Positions 48,010-56,452 of a stretch of 56,452 bases of DNA are shown one piece after another (the first letter of the stretch is position 1; the number at the start of each line of letters is the position of its first letter). Source of the stretch: Natrialba chahannaoensis JCM 10990 (GTDB lineage Archaea; Halobacteriota; Halobacteria; Halobacteriales; Natrialbaceae). The position numbers were made by a program, and so were the translations under genes. Under the pieces are notes generated by a model that saw only the letters and a list, made by a program, of their open reading frames with translations, was not told where the DNA came from and made no database searches. The stretch is taken from positions 24,422-80,873 of the forward strand of contig NZ_AOIN01000078.1 of the NCBI RefSeq assembly GCF_000337135.1. The letters run 5' to 3'.

Positions 48010-49278
48010 ATGACGACACGCAACTCAACCCAACACTTCGGCTGTACCATCGTCGGTGGAGGAATCCACGGCACCTACCTCGCCCAGCGTCTCCTCGAAG
48101 ACGCCCCGTTCGACAGGGCAGCTGTTTGTATCCTCGAACCCCACGCCCGGCTACTGGACTCGTTCCGCGAAAAGGCGACAGCCTGTGGCATGGAGGCCCT
48201 CCGATCGACGTTCGTTCACCACGTTGGGACCGAACCGTTCGGTCTCGAGCGCTTCGCCGAAGCGACCGATCGGGAGAACGAACTCGTTCCGACAGTTGAC
48301 TACCCCCCGCGCCCGTCGCTCGATCTTTTTCTGGACTATTCGGAGCACGTAATCGAACAGAAGGAACTCGATTCGCTGCATCGACAGACTACCGTCAACG
48401 GGATTCACGAACACCCCGACGGAACGGGACTTCGACTCGAGACGACGGCCGGACCCATCGACACCGACCACTGCGTTCTGGCGATCGGCCACGGCGGTCA
48501 GTACCGATGGCCCGACTGGGCGAACACTCTCGACGACGCCGAACACGTCTGGGAAGGGTTCGATCCCGACAGGTCGGTGGATCGAACCATCGTCGTCGGC
48601 GGCGGAATTACGGCCGCACAACTCGCGTGTGAATTGAGCGAAACGCAGTCGGTCGCTCTCCTCTCACGGCACCCACTCGAGTGGGAGGTCTCGGAGGCTG
48701 ATCCGCCGTGGATCAACTGGTCGCACGTCGAACAGAACCTCCACGTTCATCCGCCGGGCTCGAGTGAACGGTTCGAAGTGATTTCAGACGCCCGCCACAC
48801 TGCGACTGTGCCGCCGTCTCTCTACACCGAACTCAAGAACCGAATCGACGGCGGTGCGCTCACGCTCGCACAGGGGGCTGTCGACGCGGCAACGGACGAA
48901 GGCGAGTCGGTTCGGCTCTCTTTGGACCACGGGTTGCAGCTACTCGGCGACCGCGTGGTCCTCGCAACCGGATTTGAATCGGTCTTCGATCACCCGTTTG
49001 TCGACCGAATCACGAACGAGCTCGACCTGGGTCGAGGCTATCGAGGGATGCCGGTTCTCGACGACGAGACGCTCGTCTGGCAGTGCGAGGACGGACGGTT
49101 CGTTCCGCTGTACGTCTCCGGGGCGCTTGCCCTCGGGACGGTTGGCCCGTACGCGCCCAATATTCCGGGAGCGAGGCGGGCCGCCGATCGGATTACAGCT
49201 GCCATCACAGGGCGACTTCGCCGTTCCGAGGCGGACGGCACGAGCGGAGTAATGCACGAGACAGAAGTGTCTGATTGA
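48010..49278 (+). CDS. FAD/NAD(P)-binding oxidoreductase, SidA/IucD-like (paralog A)
   Basis: This is a 422-residue two-dinucleotide-fold flavoprotein. The first nucleotide-binding glycine motif is IVGGGIHGTYLAQRLL near residue 14. A conserved ACGMEALRSTFVHHVG segment follows, and the second Rossmann motif is IVVGGGITAAQLACEL near 195. The C-terminal LYVSGALALGTVGPYAPNIP resembles flavin-dependent N-hydroxylases and the PF13454 group. Substrate unknown. The ATG at 48010 places the glycine motif correctly. It shares the palindrome-bearing promoter with the COG0523 GTPase and is paralogous to the protein at 49466-50719, with which it converges. Confidence 0.85.
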   Translation: MTTRNSTQHFGCTIVGGGIHGTYLAQRLLEDAPFDRAAVCILEPHARLLDSFREKATACGMEALRSTFVHHVGTEPFGLERFAEATDRENELVPTVDYPPRPSLDLFLDYSEHVIEQKELDSLHRQTTVNGIHEHPDGTGLRLETTAGPIDTDHCVLAIGHGGQYRWPDWANTLDDAEHVWEGFDPDRSVDRTIVVGGGITAAQLACELSETQSVALLSRHPLEWEVSEADPPWINWSHVEQNLHVHPPGSSERFEVISDARHTATVPPSLYTELKNRIDGGALTLAQGAVDAATDEGESVRLSLDHGLQLLGDRVVLATGFESVFDHPFVDRITNELDLGRGYRGMPVLDDETLVWQCEDGRFVPLYVSGALALGTVGPYAPNIPGARRAADRITAAITGRLRRSEADGTSGVMHETEVSD

Positions 49279-49465
49279 GTCTCTCCGCCGCGACGTAAAC
49301 AGGCGAGGCTTCCCGTTCTACAGGTGAGATAGTACCAGTCTACGACACGACCAGTTTTGCCGTGGAAAACGTCCCGGTTTCGCGGTCGAACGCATGTCCC
49401 AGTAGAATTGTGAGTGTTCCACAGGCAGATACGATGAATGTAACGGGACGTGACTTGGAGGTCCT

Positions 49466-50719
49466 TCACAGCTCAACTTCCTGTTTCTCGGCGTCGAGTT
49501 CGGACTCGAGGAATCCGGTGATCAGCGTTCCTGCTCGCTTGGCACCAATCACGTTGCGAGCGAACGGACCGAGAACCTGCTGTGCAGCGACGCCCGAAAC
49601 TGCAATACGCGAGGGAGTTCCGTTCTGACGCATCCATCGGAGCGTATCGTCGTCCAGGACGGGTGCGCCGCGGTAGCCCGTCTGGAGCGTTGACTGCTGG
49701 CGCAGGTGGCGGAACAATTCACCGTCGTATGGCGATCCAAACCCTGTTGCACAGATCAGGTCGTCGAAACAGTACGCACTGCCGTCCTGACAAGTAGTGA
49801 CGACCGTTCCGCCAGCCTCGGTCGCGACCGCAATCTCCGACCGTTCGAGTTCGATCCGGCCCTGCTCGAGCGCTCGCTGGAGTCGGCGAAACACGTACGG
49901 AGGTATCGTTCCGTCGTACCGAACCTCGGTCACCAGTTCCTCGCGAGCACGTGAGGCCGGCGGGTGTGCATGGAGTTTCTCAGTAACGCCCGAGAAGTGC
50001 ATCCAGTCGGTGTTCGCCTCGAGCGTTTCCACACGAAACGGGCTTCGGGCGAACAGAACCACGTCCCGGCCCGGTAGCTGGGCGACCGTCGTCGCGAGCT
50101 GTGTGGCCGTGATACCGCCGCCGACGATGCCGACGGACGCCGTCTCACCGATTGCGTCGGGATCGAACGTCGGATCCCAGACGTGCGTCACCGGGTTCGA
50201 CGAGAGCAGGTTAGTCGCCCACTCCGGATAGGTAAAAGAGCGGCCGTGTCCAACAGCGAGAAGACACCATCGGGTGGTGATACAGTCTCGAGTAGTGTCA
50301 ACCTCGACGTTACGCCCGGTATCGGTGATGGTAGTGACCCGAGCGTCCATCCGGATCGATTCGAGGTCGTATCGGTCGCAGATCCACTCCGCGTGGTCGA
50401 AGAACAGTGACACTGTGGGTCGCTCTGCACCGACCGTCGTCGGACAAAGTTCATCCTGTCGCCCGTGTTCCCGTGCGAAATCCCTGAGAGAGAACGAATC
50501 GGGAGCGACGTTATGGACGAACGGCGATCTGAACTCGGCCATTCCACACTGACGGCATGTTCGACGAAACGACTCGAGAAGACCGGACGGGTCGACGATA
50601 CACAGTTCACACGGCTCAACCAGGTCCGCTTGCAACAGCCGAACCGCCAGATGAACCCCGTGGACCCCGCCGCCGACGATCGTGACGAGGGAATCAGTAT
50701 CTGTGTCGGTTTCCCTCAT
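49466..50719 (-). CDS. FAD/NAD(P)-binding oxidoreductase, SidA/IucD-like (paralog B)
   Basis: The 417-residue flavoprotein parallels paralog A throughout: IVGGGVHGVHLAVRLL, QCGMAEFRSPFVHNVA, GIVGGGITATQLATTV and a C-terminal VSGVAAQQVLGPFARNVIG. I chose the ATG at 50719, since the same frame continues upstream only as an out-of-frame shadow of the preceding gene. It follows the MinD/CooC-type ATPase gene after 76 bases and is probably in its operon. Two diverged copies with separate promoters suggest two substrates or a heteromeric pair. Confidence 0.85.
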   Translation of the reverse strand: MRETDTDTDSLVTIVGGGVHGVHLAVRLLQADLVEPCELCIVDPSGLLESFRRTCRQCGMAEFRSPFVHNVAPDSFSLRDFAREHGRQDELCPTTVGAERPTVSLFFDHAEWICDRYDLESIRMDARVTTITDTGRNVEVDTTRDCITTRWCLLAVGHGRSFTYPEWATNLLSSNPVTHVWDPTFDPDAIGETASVGIVGGGITATQLATTVAQLPGRDVVLFARSPFRVETLEANTDWMHFSGVTEKLHAHPPASRAREELVTEVRYDGTIPPYVFRRLQRALEQGRIELERSEIAVATEAGGTVVTTCQDGSAYCFDDLICATGFGSPYDGELFRHLRQQSTLQTGYRGAPVLDDDTLRWMRQNGTPSRIAVSGVAAQQVLGPFARNVIGAKRAGTLITGFLESELDAEKQEVEL

Positions 50720-50795
50720 CGTCGTCCTGTACTCCAGCGATGATAGCGCTGAACTCGACTCGTGCCAACGTAAGCGGTAGCTGCCATTCCTCCAG

Positions 50796-51530
50796 CTATC
50801 GGCGTGCGAGCACGTGTCCGTCGTGACATCGACAGTTGCACTCGAAATAAGCCGCGCTGAATCCGGCCGATTCGAACGAGTCGACGAGCGGATCGGCGTC
50901 AGTTCGCTCCTCGACTTCGACGTTGACAATCGATCGGTGGCCGCGTTTGAGTGTCTCAAGTGCGCACTCGGCGTCCTGGCGTTCGGGCTGGAGGGCCTCG
51001 ATGAGTATCGCCTCGACTGTCCACTCCGGAAGGTCCGGGACGCGGTCCTCGTCGATCGCCGACGGAATCGCCTCATTGTCGTAAACGTACTCCGCAAGCA
51101 CCGGGCCGTCGAACGTTTGCAGCCGATCCCGTGCCGACTCGCGGAACCGGTTGAGCACGAGGAAACAGTCGACATCGTACCGGGTAGCGCGACGTTCGTA
51201 TGTCTCGACGCGTTCGAGTGACTCGACCGTCGCGACGACGAACACCGCATCCAGCCGCTCGGGTCGGGCGTCGATCGCATCCACGCCTGGTGGGCAGTCC
51301 GCAACCACCCACTCCATATCGAGTCCGTCGCCGGTGTCAGCGTCGCAGTCGTCCACCAACTTCGCCGCCTCGCCGGCAATGTTCACTCGGGTTCGTTCGG
51401 TCAACCGAGCCGCAACGAGCGCGGCGATCGTCGTCTTACCGACGCCTGCCTCGCCGACAAACGCAATACGACACGTCTCGGGCTCGAACTCGTCATTGAT
51501 TGCTCCGATCCCCGTTGGTTTCGTCAACAC
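50796..51530 (-). CDS. MinD/CooC-type P-loop ATPase with C-terminal Cys/His metal-binding tail
   Basis: This is a 244-residue SIMIBI-class NTPase. The P-loop GEAGVGKTT is at 26-34, without the extra N-terminal lysine of the deviant Walker A in MinD/CooC. DCPPG follows as switch/Walker B, then FLVLNRF. The protein ends in ECNCRCHDGHVLARR, with Cys231, Cys233, Cys235, His236 and His239, a dense metal-binding tail not expected in this family. CooC/HypB/UreG relatives load metals into enzymes, so a metallochaperone or metal-sensing ATPase is a reasonable inference. The GTG start at 51530 fits a leaderless transcript from the TATA-like element near 51557. First in an operon with flavoprotein paralog B. 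Confidence 0.85.
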   Translation of the reverse strand: MLTKPTGIGAINDEFEPETCRIAFVGEAGVGKTTIAALVAARLTERTRVNIAGEAAKLVDDCDADTGDGLDMEWVVADCPPGVDAIDARPERLDAVFVVATVESLERVETYERRATRYDVDCFLVLNRFRESARDRLQTFDGPVLAEYVYDNEAIPSAIDEDRVPDLPEWTVEAILIEALQPERQDAECALETLKRGHRSIVNVEVEERTDADPLVDSFESAGFSAAYFECNCRCHDGHVLARR

Positions 51531-51574
51531 AGTTGTTACTAACTAAAGTAGACAAAATAATAAAAGTTGTTACT
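51531..51574 (-). promoter_or_regulatory. Two direct repeats flanking a TATA element
   Basis: The decamer agttgttact occurs at 51531-51540 and again at 51565-51574. The first touches the GTG start and the second sits upstream of the AT-rich TATA region (about 51550-51562). In reverse complement each begins agtaaca, close to the agtaata half-site of the palindrome at 47929. This is a candidate operator pair shared by the two operons. The same decamer also occurs in the 39-bp repeat at 177-215, so chance or repeat origin cannot be excluded. Confidence 0.45.
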
Positions 51575-51687
51575 GGGTAAAACTCTTTTAATACTTCCTG
51601 CCACGGGACACCTAGCCAGTCAAGCACCACCCAAATCGGGTACGTCGAGTGAAAACCGTAGACAGTACAGTCGGTGTGCAAACAGTT

Positions 51688-52494
51688 TTAGTTAGTACTA
51701 GAGGACTCCTCGTCGAACCACTCTCGCATCCACGCTCGACCGCGCTCGGCGCGCAATCGTCGTTCCTCGTGTGAAACCTCTTCGACACCGACTGGAATTT
51801 CCTTTCCGTACCCCTCGTAGTACCCCGCTGGTGCAACCCAATCGTTGTAGAACTCTGGAATCAGCTCCGAGACAAGGTGCAAAGCAACTCGTGCCCCGTC
51901 GCCAGCGCTCACGAGAGCCTGGTGGGGAGTCCCAGTAATCCGACCGGCCGCATAGAGTCCCTCAACGTTCGTTCGACCCTGCTGGTCGGTGTCGATCTCG
52001 TAAACTGGTCCGTCTTCCTCCTGCTCGGTTTCGACGCCCAACTCCTGGAGGTAGTCGCTCTTGGACCAGGAAGCGGCAAGAACCGTGCGCGTACGGATCG
52101 TCTCCGCGTCGGTGACTACATTGAACCCACCCTCGGTTCTCTGGATCGTCTCCACGGTCGACTCGCGGACAGTACACGCCGTTTGTGCGACGTGGGCCCG
52201 CATGATCTCGAGGAGGTCCCGCGGTTCGATTCCCAGTGGAAAGCCGAGGTAGTTCTCGACGAAGGCACACTTCTGGAGCGTCGAGCGACCGTCCTCGAGT
52301 TGCAGCGTTCGGAGGCCAGCCCGAGCACAGAATAGGCTCGCCGCACACCCTGCAGGTCCGCCGCCGACCACGACGACGTGGTACCCCTCGTCGTCCGGAT
52401 AATCGATCGCAGGCTCGTCCGTCGCTTCTGGTGCGGTACAGTTTGTCTCGCCCGTCGGTCGTGTGTCGGTACTGGTCGGTTCAGTTGGATTCAT
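51688..52494 (-). CDS. Reduced thioredoxin-reductase-like flavoprotein
   Basis: The 268-residue protein has the FAD-binding start VVVVGGGPAGCAASLFCARA (about residues 40-60) and the closing FAD motif EGLYAAGRITGTPHQALVSA. The roughly 115-residue NADPH domain and its CxxC active site, which lie between these parts in thioredoxin reductase, are absent. It therefore cannot act as an ordinary thioredoxin reductase. It may be a flavin-binding sensor or use a different electron donor. The ATG at 52494 overlaps the stop of the 43-residue frame upstream; 52503 is an alternative. It is on the same strand as the ATPase gene, with 157 bases between. Confidence 0.8.
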   Translation of the reverse strand: MNPTEPTSTDTRPTGETNCTAPEATDEPAIDYPDDEGYHVVVVGGGPAGCAASLFCARAGLRTLQLEDGRSTLQKCAFVENYLGFPLGIEPRDLLEIMRAHVAQTACTVRESTVETIQRTEGGFNVVTDAETIRTRTVLAASWSKSDYLQELGVETEQEEDGPVYEIDTDQQGRTNVEGLYAAGRITGTPHQALVSAGDGARVALHLVSELIPEFYNDWVAPAGYYEGYGKEIPVGVEEVSHEERRLRAERGRAWMREWFDEESSSTN

Positions 52495-52622
52495 TGGAGG
52501 CATTCGTGGTGTGCGTCCGGGTATCGGTACGTGATACGTCGAGCGTCGCTCGCGACCATGTCGCCGTCGTTTGGCGACGGCCAGACACCGTACGGCTTCG
52601 TTCGAGTTCCATCATGGCTCAT
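52491..52622 (-). CDS. 43-residue protein coupled to the flavoprotein gene
   Basis: The frame reads MSHDGTRTKPYGVWPSPNDG and ends TYRYPDAHHECLQ. Its TGA overlaps the flavoprotein ATG in the ATGA arrangement, which suggests real translation. The PYGVWPSP segment recalls the beginning of haloarchaeal S9-type peptidases, so it could also be a gene remnant. The HHEC near the end could bind metal. A gtttattgg TATA-like element lies about 25 bases upstream of the ATG. Confidence 0.5.
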   Translation of the reverse strand: MSHDGTRTKPYGVWPSPNDGDMVASDARRITYRYPDAHHECLQ

Positions 52623-53142
52623 ACATCATCCCTCGTGACACCAATAAACTATTGTGTTTTAAGAATATCCCATCCAGTGACTCGTCCGTTCGTGTGCCGA
52701 TTCGGGCGACTCGACACTCTCAATCGAGGATACCTATCAGTGGCCTTCGTTCCTACCGATGTATGGGATGCACCTGCCTGAGTGGTCCGTACCCACTTCG
52801 AGAAGCGTTCTCAACAGTAATCGGACGCTGTCCGTCACACGACCCAACTGTCCTTCAATCGGGGTGAACCCCTCTGGTCACGGTGATCACTTGCGCCAGT
52901 TCCCACATCGTACCGGAACGTGACTGACGACATATCTCTAAACTACGTCGTGGTGAACTGTGCGACCAGTGTGTGAATAGTTTCTGTCGTCATATTCTCA
53001 AATAGAGTCCTCATGCGCAAGGATAAGCGCTACAGGAACTGAACCACGCGAACACCTCGCTTCGCTCGGTGTTCTCTCCTTCAAATCTGTCTCGATCTAC
53101 TATCTATCGCTCACGACGCTCTTGTGTAGCACTTTGTTGATC
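52623..53142. other. Non-coding stretch with a diverged palindromic repeat
   Basis: About 520 bases without a convincing gene. At 52957-52995 is a diverged copy of the 177-215 repeat (ctgtgcgaccagtgtgtgaa). At about 53048-53075 a hairpin with gaacacc/ggtgttc arms (gaacacctcgcttcgctcgg...) lies just beyond the transposase remnant and may be its terminal region. Confidence 0.45.
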
Positions 53143-53367
53143 TCATAGTGTGGCTTTGATAGCGTGTTTGAGCGCTTCTCTTCAAGGTTTCCGCAGTAGT
53201 TTGCGTCGAAGTTGAAACGCTCGGAGATACTGTGTGAGCTTGTCTTTTGAGATGCCTCGATGAGGCGAGAGCCACGGTCGCAGCAGCGATCCGTGGCTCT
53301 CGCAGGTGTTGACGTGAACGTCTTCGTCAGCGTATTCGCCGTCGCCATGGACGACGTGGGAGAGGTC
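53143..53367 (-). pseudogene. C-terminal remnant of an IS1595-type transposase
   Basis: A frame without start reads HVNTCESHGSLLRPWLSPHR, then GISKDKLTQYLRAFQLRRKL, then LRKP-stop-REALKHAIKATL. I recognise this as the end of haloarchaeal ISH-type IS1595 transposases. A TGA replaces what is probably a glycine codon, and the 5' part is missing. It sits 30 bases downstream of the copB stop and is a dead fragment. Confidence 0.75.
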
Positions 53368-53397
53368 AAAATTTAGAAGGTTAGCCTCAATATACGG

Positions 53398-55617
53398 TTA
53401 GACTTTAAATTCTGCCCGTCGCAGGAGCTGGGCGTTAATCGCCACGATGACGGTACTCGCCGACATCAGGACTGCACCGACGGCCGGCGAAAGCAGAATC
53501 CCGATCGGTGCCAGGATCCCCGCTGCGAGTGGCAACGCAAACACGTTGTATCCAGCAGCCCACACGATGTTCTCCTGCATCTTTCGGTAGCTCTTCCGGC
53601 TCAACCGGACGAGATGAGCAACATCTCGCGGGTCGTTTTCCACGAGCACAACTTCCGCAGATTCTACAGCCACGTCAGTTCCTGATCCGATGGCGATCCC
53701 GACATCCGAACGCGTCAACGCTGGTGCGTCGTTGACCCCATCACCGACCATCGCCACGAGTTTGTTCTGTTCCTGCAGTTCGATGATCTTCTTGTCCTTA
53801 TCTTCCGGAAGTACTTCCGCGAAGTAGGTATCGATATCCAGTTCTTCGGAGACTGCACGTGCAACGTCCTTCGAATCCCCAGTCAGCATTGCAATCTCGA
53901 CATCCATGTCGTGGAGTGCCTCGATCGCCTCGTAACTCTCCTCACGAATAACGTCGGCCAGCGCCACTGCGCCGATCGCCTGCTCGTCTTGTATGAGGTA
54001 CACGACGCCTTGGCCGCGTTCGCCGGCCTCGTCGGCGAATGATGTGAGTCGGTCGTCCGGTTCGACATCGAGATACCGGAGCAAGTTCGGTCCGCCGACG
54101 TGGATCGTTTCTTCATCCTGCATGCCAGACTCACCTATACCGGGAGCCGCTGCAGTTTCCACTTCGAGAGTCGCTCGGACGCCCCGTCCTTTGAGGGCTT
54201 CGAACTCACGAACGCTGGGAACGGACAGCTCGCGTTCACGGGCTTCGGCACGAACCGCCTCCGCGATCATGTGTTCGGAGTCGCTTTCGGCGGCGGCCAT
54301 CAGAGCCAGCGCTTCATCTTCGTCCCAGTCCTCCGTTGTAGCAACCTCGACAACGCCCTGCTCGCCTTTCGTGAGCGTCCCCGTTTTGTCAAAAACGATT
54401 GTATCGAGATCACGAGCCTCTTCCATGGCGATGCGATCGCGGATGAGCATCCCGTTGCGCGCTGCCATCGTCGTATTGATCGCCACAACCAGCGGCACGG
54501 CAAGTCCCAGCGCGTGTGGACAGGCGATTACCAGTACGGTGACGACGCGTTCGATGACCGGCAACCCGAAACCGACGGCGACGGTCCACGCGACGGCGGT
54601 GACGGCTGCGACTGCGATCGCCGCATAGAACAACCAGCCGGCGGCTCGGTCCGCGAGAATCTGGGTACGAGACCGGCTCTCTTGAGCTTCTTCGACCAGC
54701 CGCATGATCCCCGAGAGCGTTGTTTCCTCGCCGGTTGCTGTAACCCGGACGCGAAGGCTGCCATCTCTATTAGTCGTTCCACCAATGGCCTCGTCACCAG
54801 GTTCTTTCTTGACCGGGCGTGACTCACCGGTGATCATCGCCTCGTTGACGTTGGACTCGCCCTCTTCGACAACGCCGTCCGCTGGGATGTTCGCTCCCGG
54901 ACGGACGAGCACAAGGTCGTCTTCCGTGAGTTGGTCAACGCGGACTTCTTCAACATCACCGGACTCGGTAATACGCTCGGCGGTATCCGGCATCAACTCG
55001 GCGAGTTCGTCCAGTGCACCGGATGCGCGCCGGACGCTCCGCATTTCGATCCAGTGACCGAGCAGAAAGATGACGATCAACGTGACGAGTTCCCAGAACA
55101 GTGGCTCACCGATTCCAAACGCAACCGCCACGATGCTGTACACGAAGGCAACAGTAATAGCGAGCGAGATCAGCAGCATCATTCCGGGTTCACGGTTGCG
55201 GGCTTCGACGGCACCCATCCGCAGGAACGGGACACCACCGTAGATGAAGACGACAGCCCCGAGAATCGGCGCGACAAACTCGCTCCCAGGGAAGGTTATT
55301 GCAGCGTAACCGAACCACTCCTGAAGCATCTCGCTGTAGTAGAGTACTGGAAGCGAGAGGACGAGACAGGCAAAAAACCGCTGTTTGAACAGTTCTTCGT
55401 GGCCGGAGTGGTCGTGGTCTTCGTGGCTGTGTTCGTCGGGTTCGTGCTCCGATGGCTGATCTACTGATTCTGATTTTTCATCACGTTCGGATTCCGACGC
55501 GCTCAGCCCACACATCCGGCAACATGGGCACTCACGATCGGTTGGCTTCTCTTCTTGTGCCTGCTCTTCGTGAGTATCATGCGAGTGAGACTGATCCGTC
55601 GAATTGTGCTTTGTCAC
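53398..55617 (-). CDS. copB: Copper-exporting P-type ATPase CopB (P1B-3 type)
   Basis: The 739-residue heavy-metal ATPase has an N-terminal His/Asp-rich region and a short cysteine cluster (ECPCCRMCG). Six to eight membrane helices follow, with the CPH motif in [14 protein letters not shown] that defines the CopB group for Cu(I)/Cu(II). It has DKTGTLTKG with the phosphorylated Asp, GDSKDVA and [16 protein letters not shown]. It presumably exports copper. The start overlaps the upstream SHOCT gene's stop by four bases. The TATA box at 55983 drives both. Confidence 0.93.
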   Translation of the reverse strand: MTKHNSTDQSHSHDTHEEQAQEEKPTDRECPCCRMCGLSASESERDEKSESVDQPSEHEPDEHSHEDHDHSGHEELFKQRFFACLVLSLPVLYYSEMLQEWFGYAAITFPGSEFVAPILGAVVFIYGGVPFLRMGAVEARNREPGMMLLISLAITVAFVYSIVAVAFGIGEPLFWELVTLIVIFLLGHWIEMRSVRRASGALDELAELMPDTAERITESGDVEEVRVDQLTEDDLVLVRPGANIPADGVVEEGESNVNEAMITGESRPVKKEPGDEAIGGTTNRDGSLRVRVTATGEETTLSGIMRLVEEAQESRSRTQILADRAAGWLFYAAIAVAAVTAVAWTVAVGFGLPVIERVVTVLVIACPHALGLAVPLVVAINTTMAARNGMLIRDRIAMEEARDLDTIVFDKTGTLTKGEQGVVEVATTEDWDEDEALALMAAAESDSEHMIAEAVRAEARERELSVPSVREFEALKGRGVRATLEVETAAAPGIGESGMQDEETIHVGGPNLLRYLDVEPDDRLTSFADEAGERGQGVVYLIQDEQAIGAVALADVIREESYEAIEALHDMDVEIAMLTGDSKDVARAVSEELDIDTYFAEVLPEDKDKKIIELQEQNKLVAMVGDGVNDAPALTRSDVGIAIGSGTDVAVESAEVVLVENDPRDVAHLVRLSRKSYRKMQENIVWAAGYNVFALPLAAGILAPIGILLSPAVGAVLMSASTVIVAINAQLLRRAEFKV

Positions 55618-55961
55618 GATTCACCCTCACGTTGCAATCGGTCTCGTCGTTCTTCAAACTCCTCGTCAGTAAGGTCGCCTCGCGCGTATGCCTGGCGGAG
55701 TTCTTCTAGTGCAACATCCGACCGATCGCGCTGTAGTCCGAGGATCGCTCTGGAGAGGAGATAGATGATACCGAAAATAACGATGAGACAGATGAGTCCA
55801 AACACGAGCAACGGCCAAATGGACCCACGCGCGCCATTCCAGGACCACATATGTCCGAAACCCATGAGCGGGATCATGAACAGCATCATGAGAAATGAGA
55901 CGATGAAAATCGCAACAATGATGATCAGGATTAGCCGAAGGAATCCATCATTTGAGGCCAT
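55614..55961 (-). CDS. SHOCT-domain membrane protein
   Basis: The 115-residue protein has two hydrophobic helices (about 9-32 and 47-70) and a C-terminal SHOCT motif ([20 protein letters not shown]). SHOCT is a short oligomerisation-type domain frequent in small membrane proteins. The methionine-rich first helix and a GHMW segment could touch copper (speculative). I chose the ATG at 55961, 22 bases from a strong TATA box. Its stop overlaps copB by four bases, so it is the first gene of the copB operon. Confidence 0.85.
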   Translation of the reverse strand: MASNDGFLRLILIIIVAIFIVSFLMMLFMIPLMGFGHMWSWNGARGSIWPLLVFGLICLIVIFGIIYLLSRAILGLQRDRSDVALEELRQAYARGDLTDEEFEERRDRLQREGES

Positions 55962-55982
55962 GGTGTCAGTTTGATTGAGGTG

Positions 55983-55990
55983 TATATAAA
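55983..55990 (-). promoter_or_regulatory. TATA box of the SHOCT-copB operon
   Basis: The sequence tatataaa lies about 25 bases before the ATG at 55961 on the minus strand, the usual distance for a leaderless haloarchaeal transcript. Confidence 0.65.
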
Positions 55991-56025
55991 GCGACGTGCA
56001 GAATCCTGAGAGACGATGCGTACGT

Positions 56026-56118
56026 GTAGTGAGCGGGTAGTTCACCAGATTCGGAAAGAAACAAACGAAGTGAGTGACCGAACCACCGGCTCCGCAACCC
56101 GGTGATCGCGTTCACTAC
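56026..56118. repeat. Imperfect hairpin element
   Basis: The sequence gtagtgagcgggtagttcacc (56026-56046) pairs imperfectly with the complement ending ggtgatcgcgttcactac (56101-56118). The loop contains acgaagtgagtga, the same core as in the 56-bp repeats at the window start. It probably belongs to the same broad class of palindromic repeats. The stretch after it to the window end has only a weak 50-codon GTG frame (56074-56226) and no recognisable gene. Confidence 0.5.
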
Positions 56119-56452
56119 CAGACGTTCGTCGAAGAGATGGCGGATCTATTCGAAAGTCGATTCTTGGAATGGTCACTCACACAACAATTTATAGATCAGT
56201 ACAGCATAGAGTTATACGCCAACTGACCGTGTTGGCACCTGCAAACCAGCAGACGAGAGCGATTTGGAATACAAACTTGGTTCAACTCGATGGTCATGTA
56301 GCTGAGAGGAGGCATAAACGCCGCTACGCCGTCAGTTGGATTCCCACCAAGCCGAAGAAACATGGGCGCTACAGGCCTTGGCCGGCCCGGTCGTTGCTAC
56401 CTTCTTGCGTGCAGTTTTCATGGTCATTATCCGTTGATGATTTTCCAGCGTC

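Noticed and set aside
49466-51379. A single 637-residue flavoprotein frame extending to 51379
   Set aside because: The upstream part is an out-of-frame shadow of the ATPase gene. The flavoprotein family begins at the ATG at 50719.
56074-56226. A 50-codon GTG frame near the window end
   Set aside because: Its start lies in a palindromic element and no family is recognisable. It may be a gene relic, but support is too thin for a gene call.

Overview
The window is haloarchaeal chromosome or large replicon DNA, probably from the Natrialba/Natronorubrum side of the class (inference). The proteins are strongly acidic, coding DNA is GC-rich, TATA-type promoters sit next to nearly leaderless starts, and typical haloarchaeal families are present: HTH_10 'bat' regulators, MTH865, DUF4212 symporters, PhiH1-type winged helices and PGF-CTERM proteins. 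No rRNA, tRNA or CRISPR array was seen.

0-11 kb: a palindromic repeat family flanks msrA and a GlpA-like gene that lacks its C-terminal domain. Then come cobalamin adenosyltransferase, a membrane protein, an ABC exporter pair, a surface metallopeptidase with a PGF-CTERM tail, and cobyric acid synthase (cbiP). 11-20 kb: an RHH regulator, MTH865, a bat-type sensor-regulator, a PhiH1-like winged helix, the otsA-otsB trehalose operon, a cupin and small proteins. 20-30 kb: an acetate module with a UspA protein, an SSS symporter and its DUF4212 subunit, two acetyl-CoA synthetases flanking a bat-type regulator with an N-terminal tyrosine-recombinase-like domain, and a second UspA protein.

30-36 kb: an operon of four very acidic proteins, two with perfect every-fourth-residue glycine zippers and one with a SAP/Rho-N-like domain, lying beside cbiA. 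36-45 kb: a nucleobase permease, a glycolipid-binding-fold protein, an SRA-like/HNH nuclease, an IS6-family insertion with a nonsense mutation in its transposase and an 8-bp target duplication, a zinc-ribbon protein, and a second ABC transporter.

45-52.6 kb holds the most interesting region. A paralog of ribosomal protein S14 has lost two of its four zinc-ligand cysteines. It ends an apparent operon that starts with a COG0523 (CobW-type) metallochaperone GTPase and includes a DUF7511-like and a HEAT-like mini-protein. The divergent promoter carries a perfect 7-5-7 palindrome and drives a flavoprotein. A paralogous flavoprotein lies in a facing operon behind a MinD/CooC-type ATPase with a C-terminal Cys/His tail, and a reduced thioredoxin-reductase-like protein lies upstream. 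By analogy with bacterial Zur regulons, I infer an archaeal zinc-limitation or metal-sparing module. The window ends with a transposase remnant and a SHOCT-copB copper-ATPase operon.
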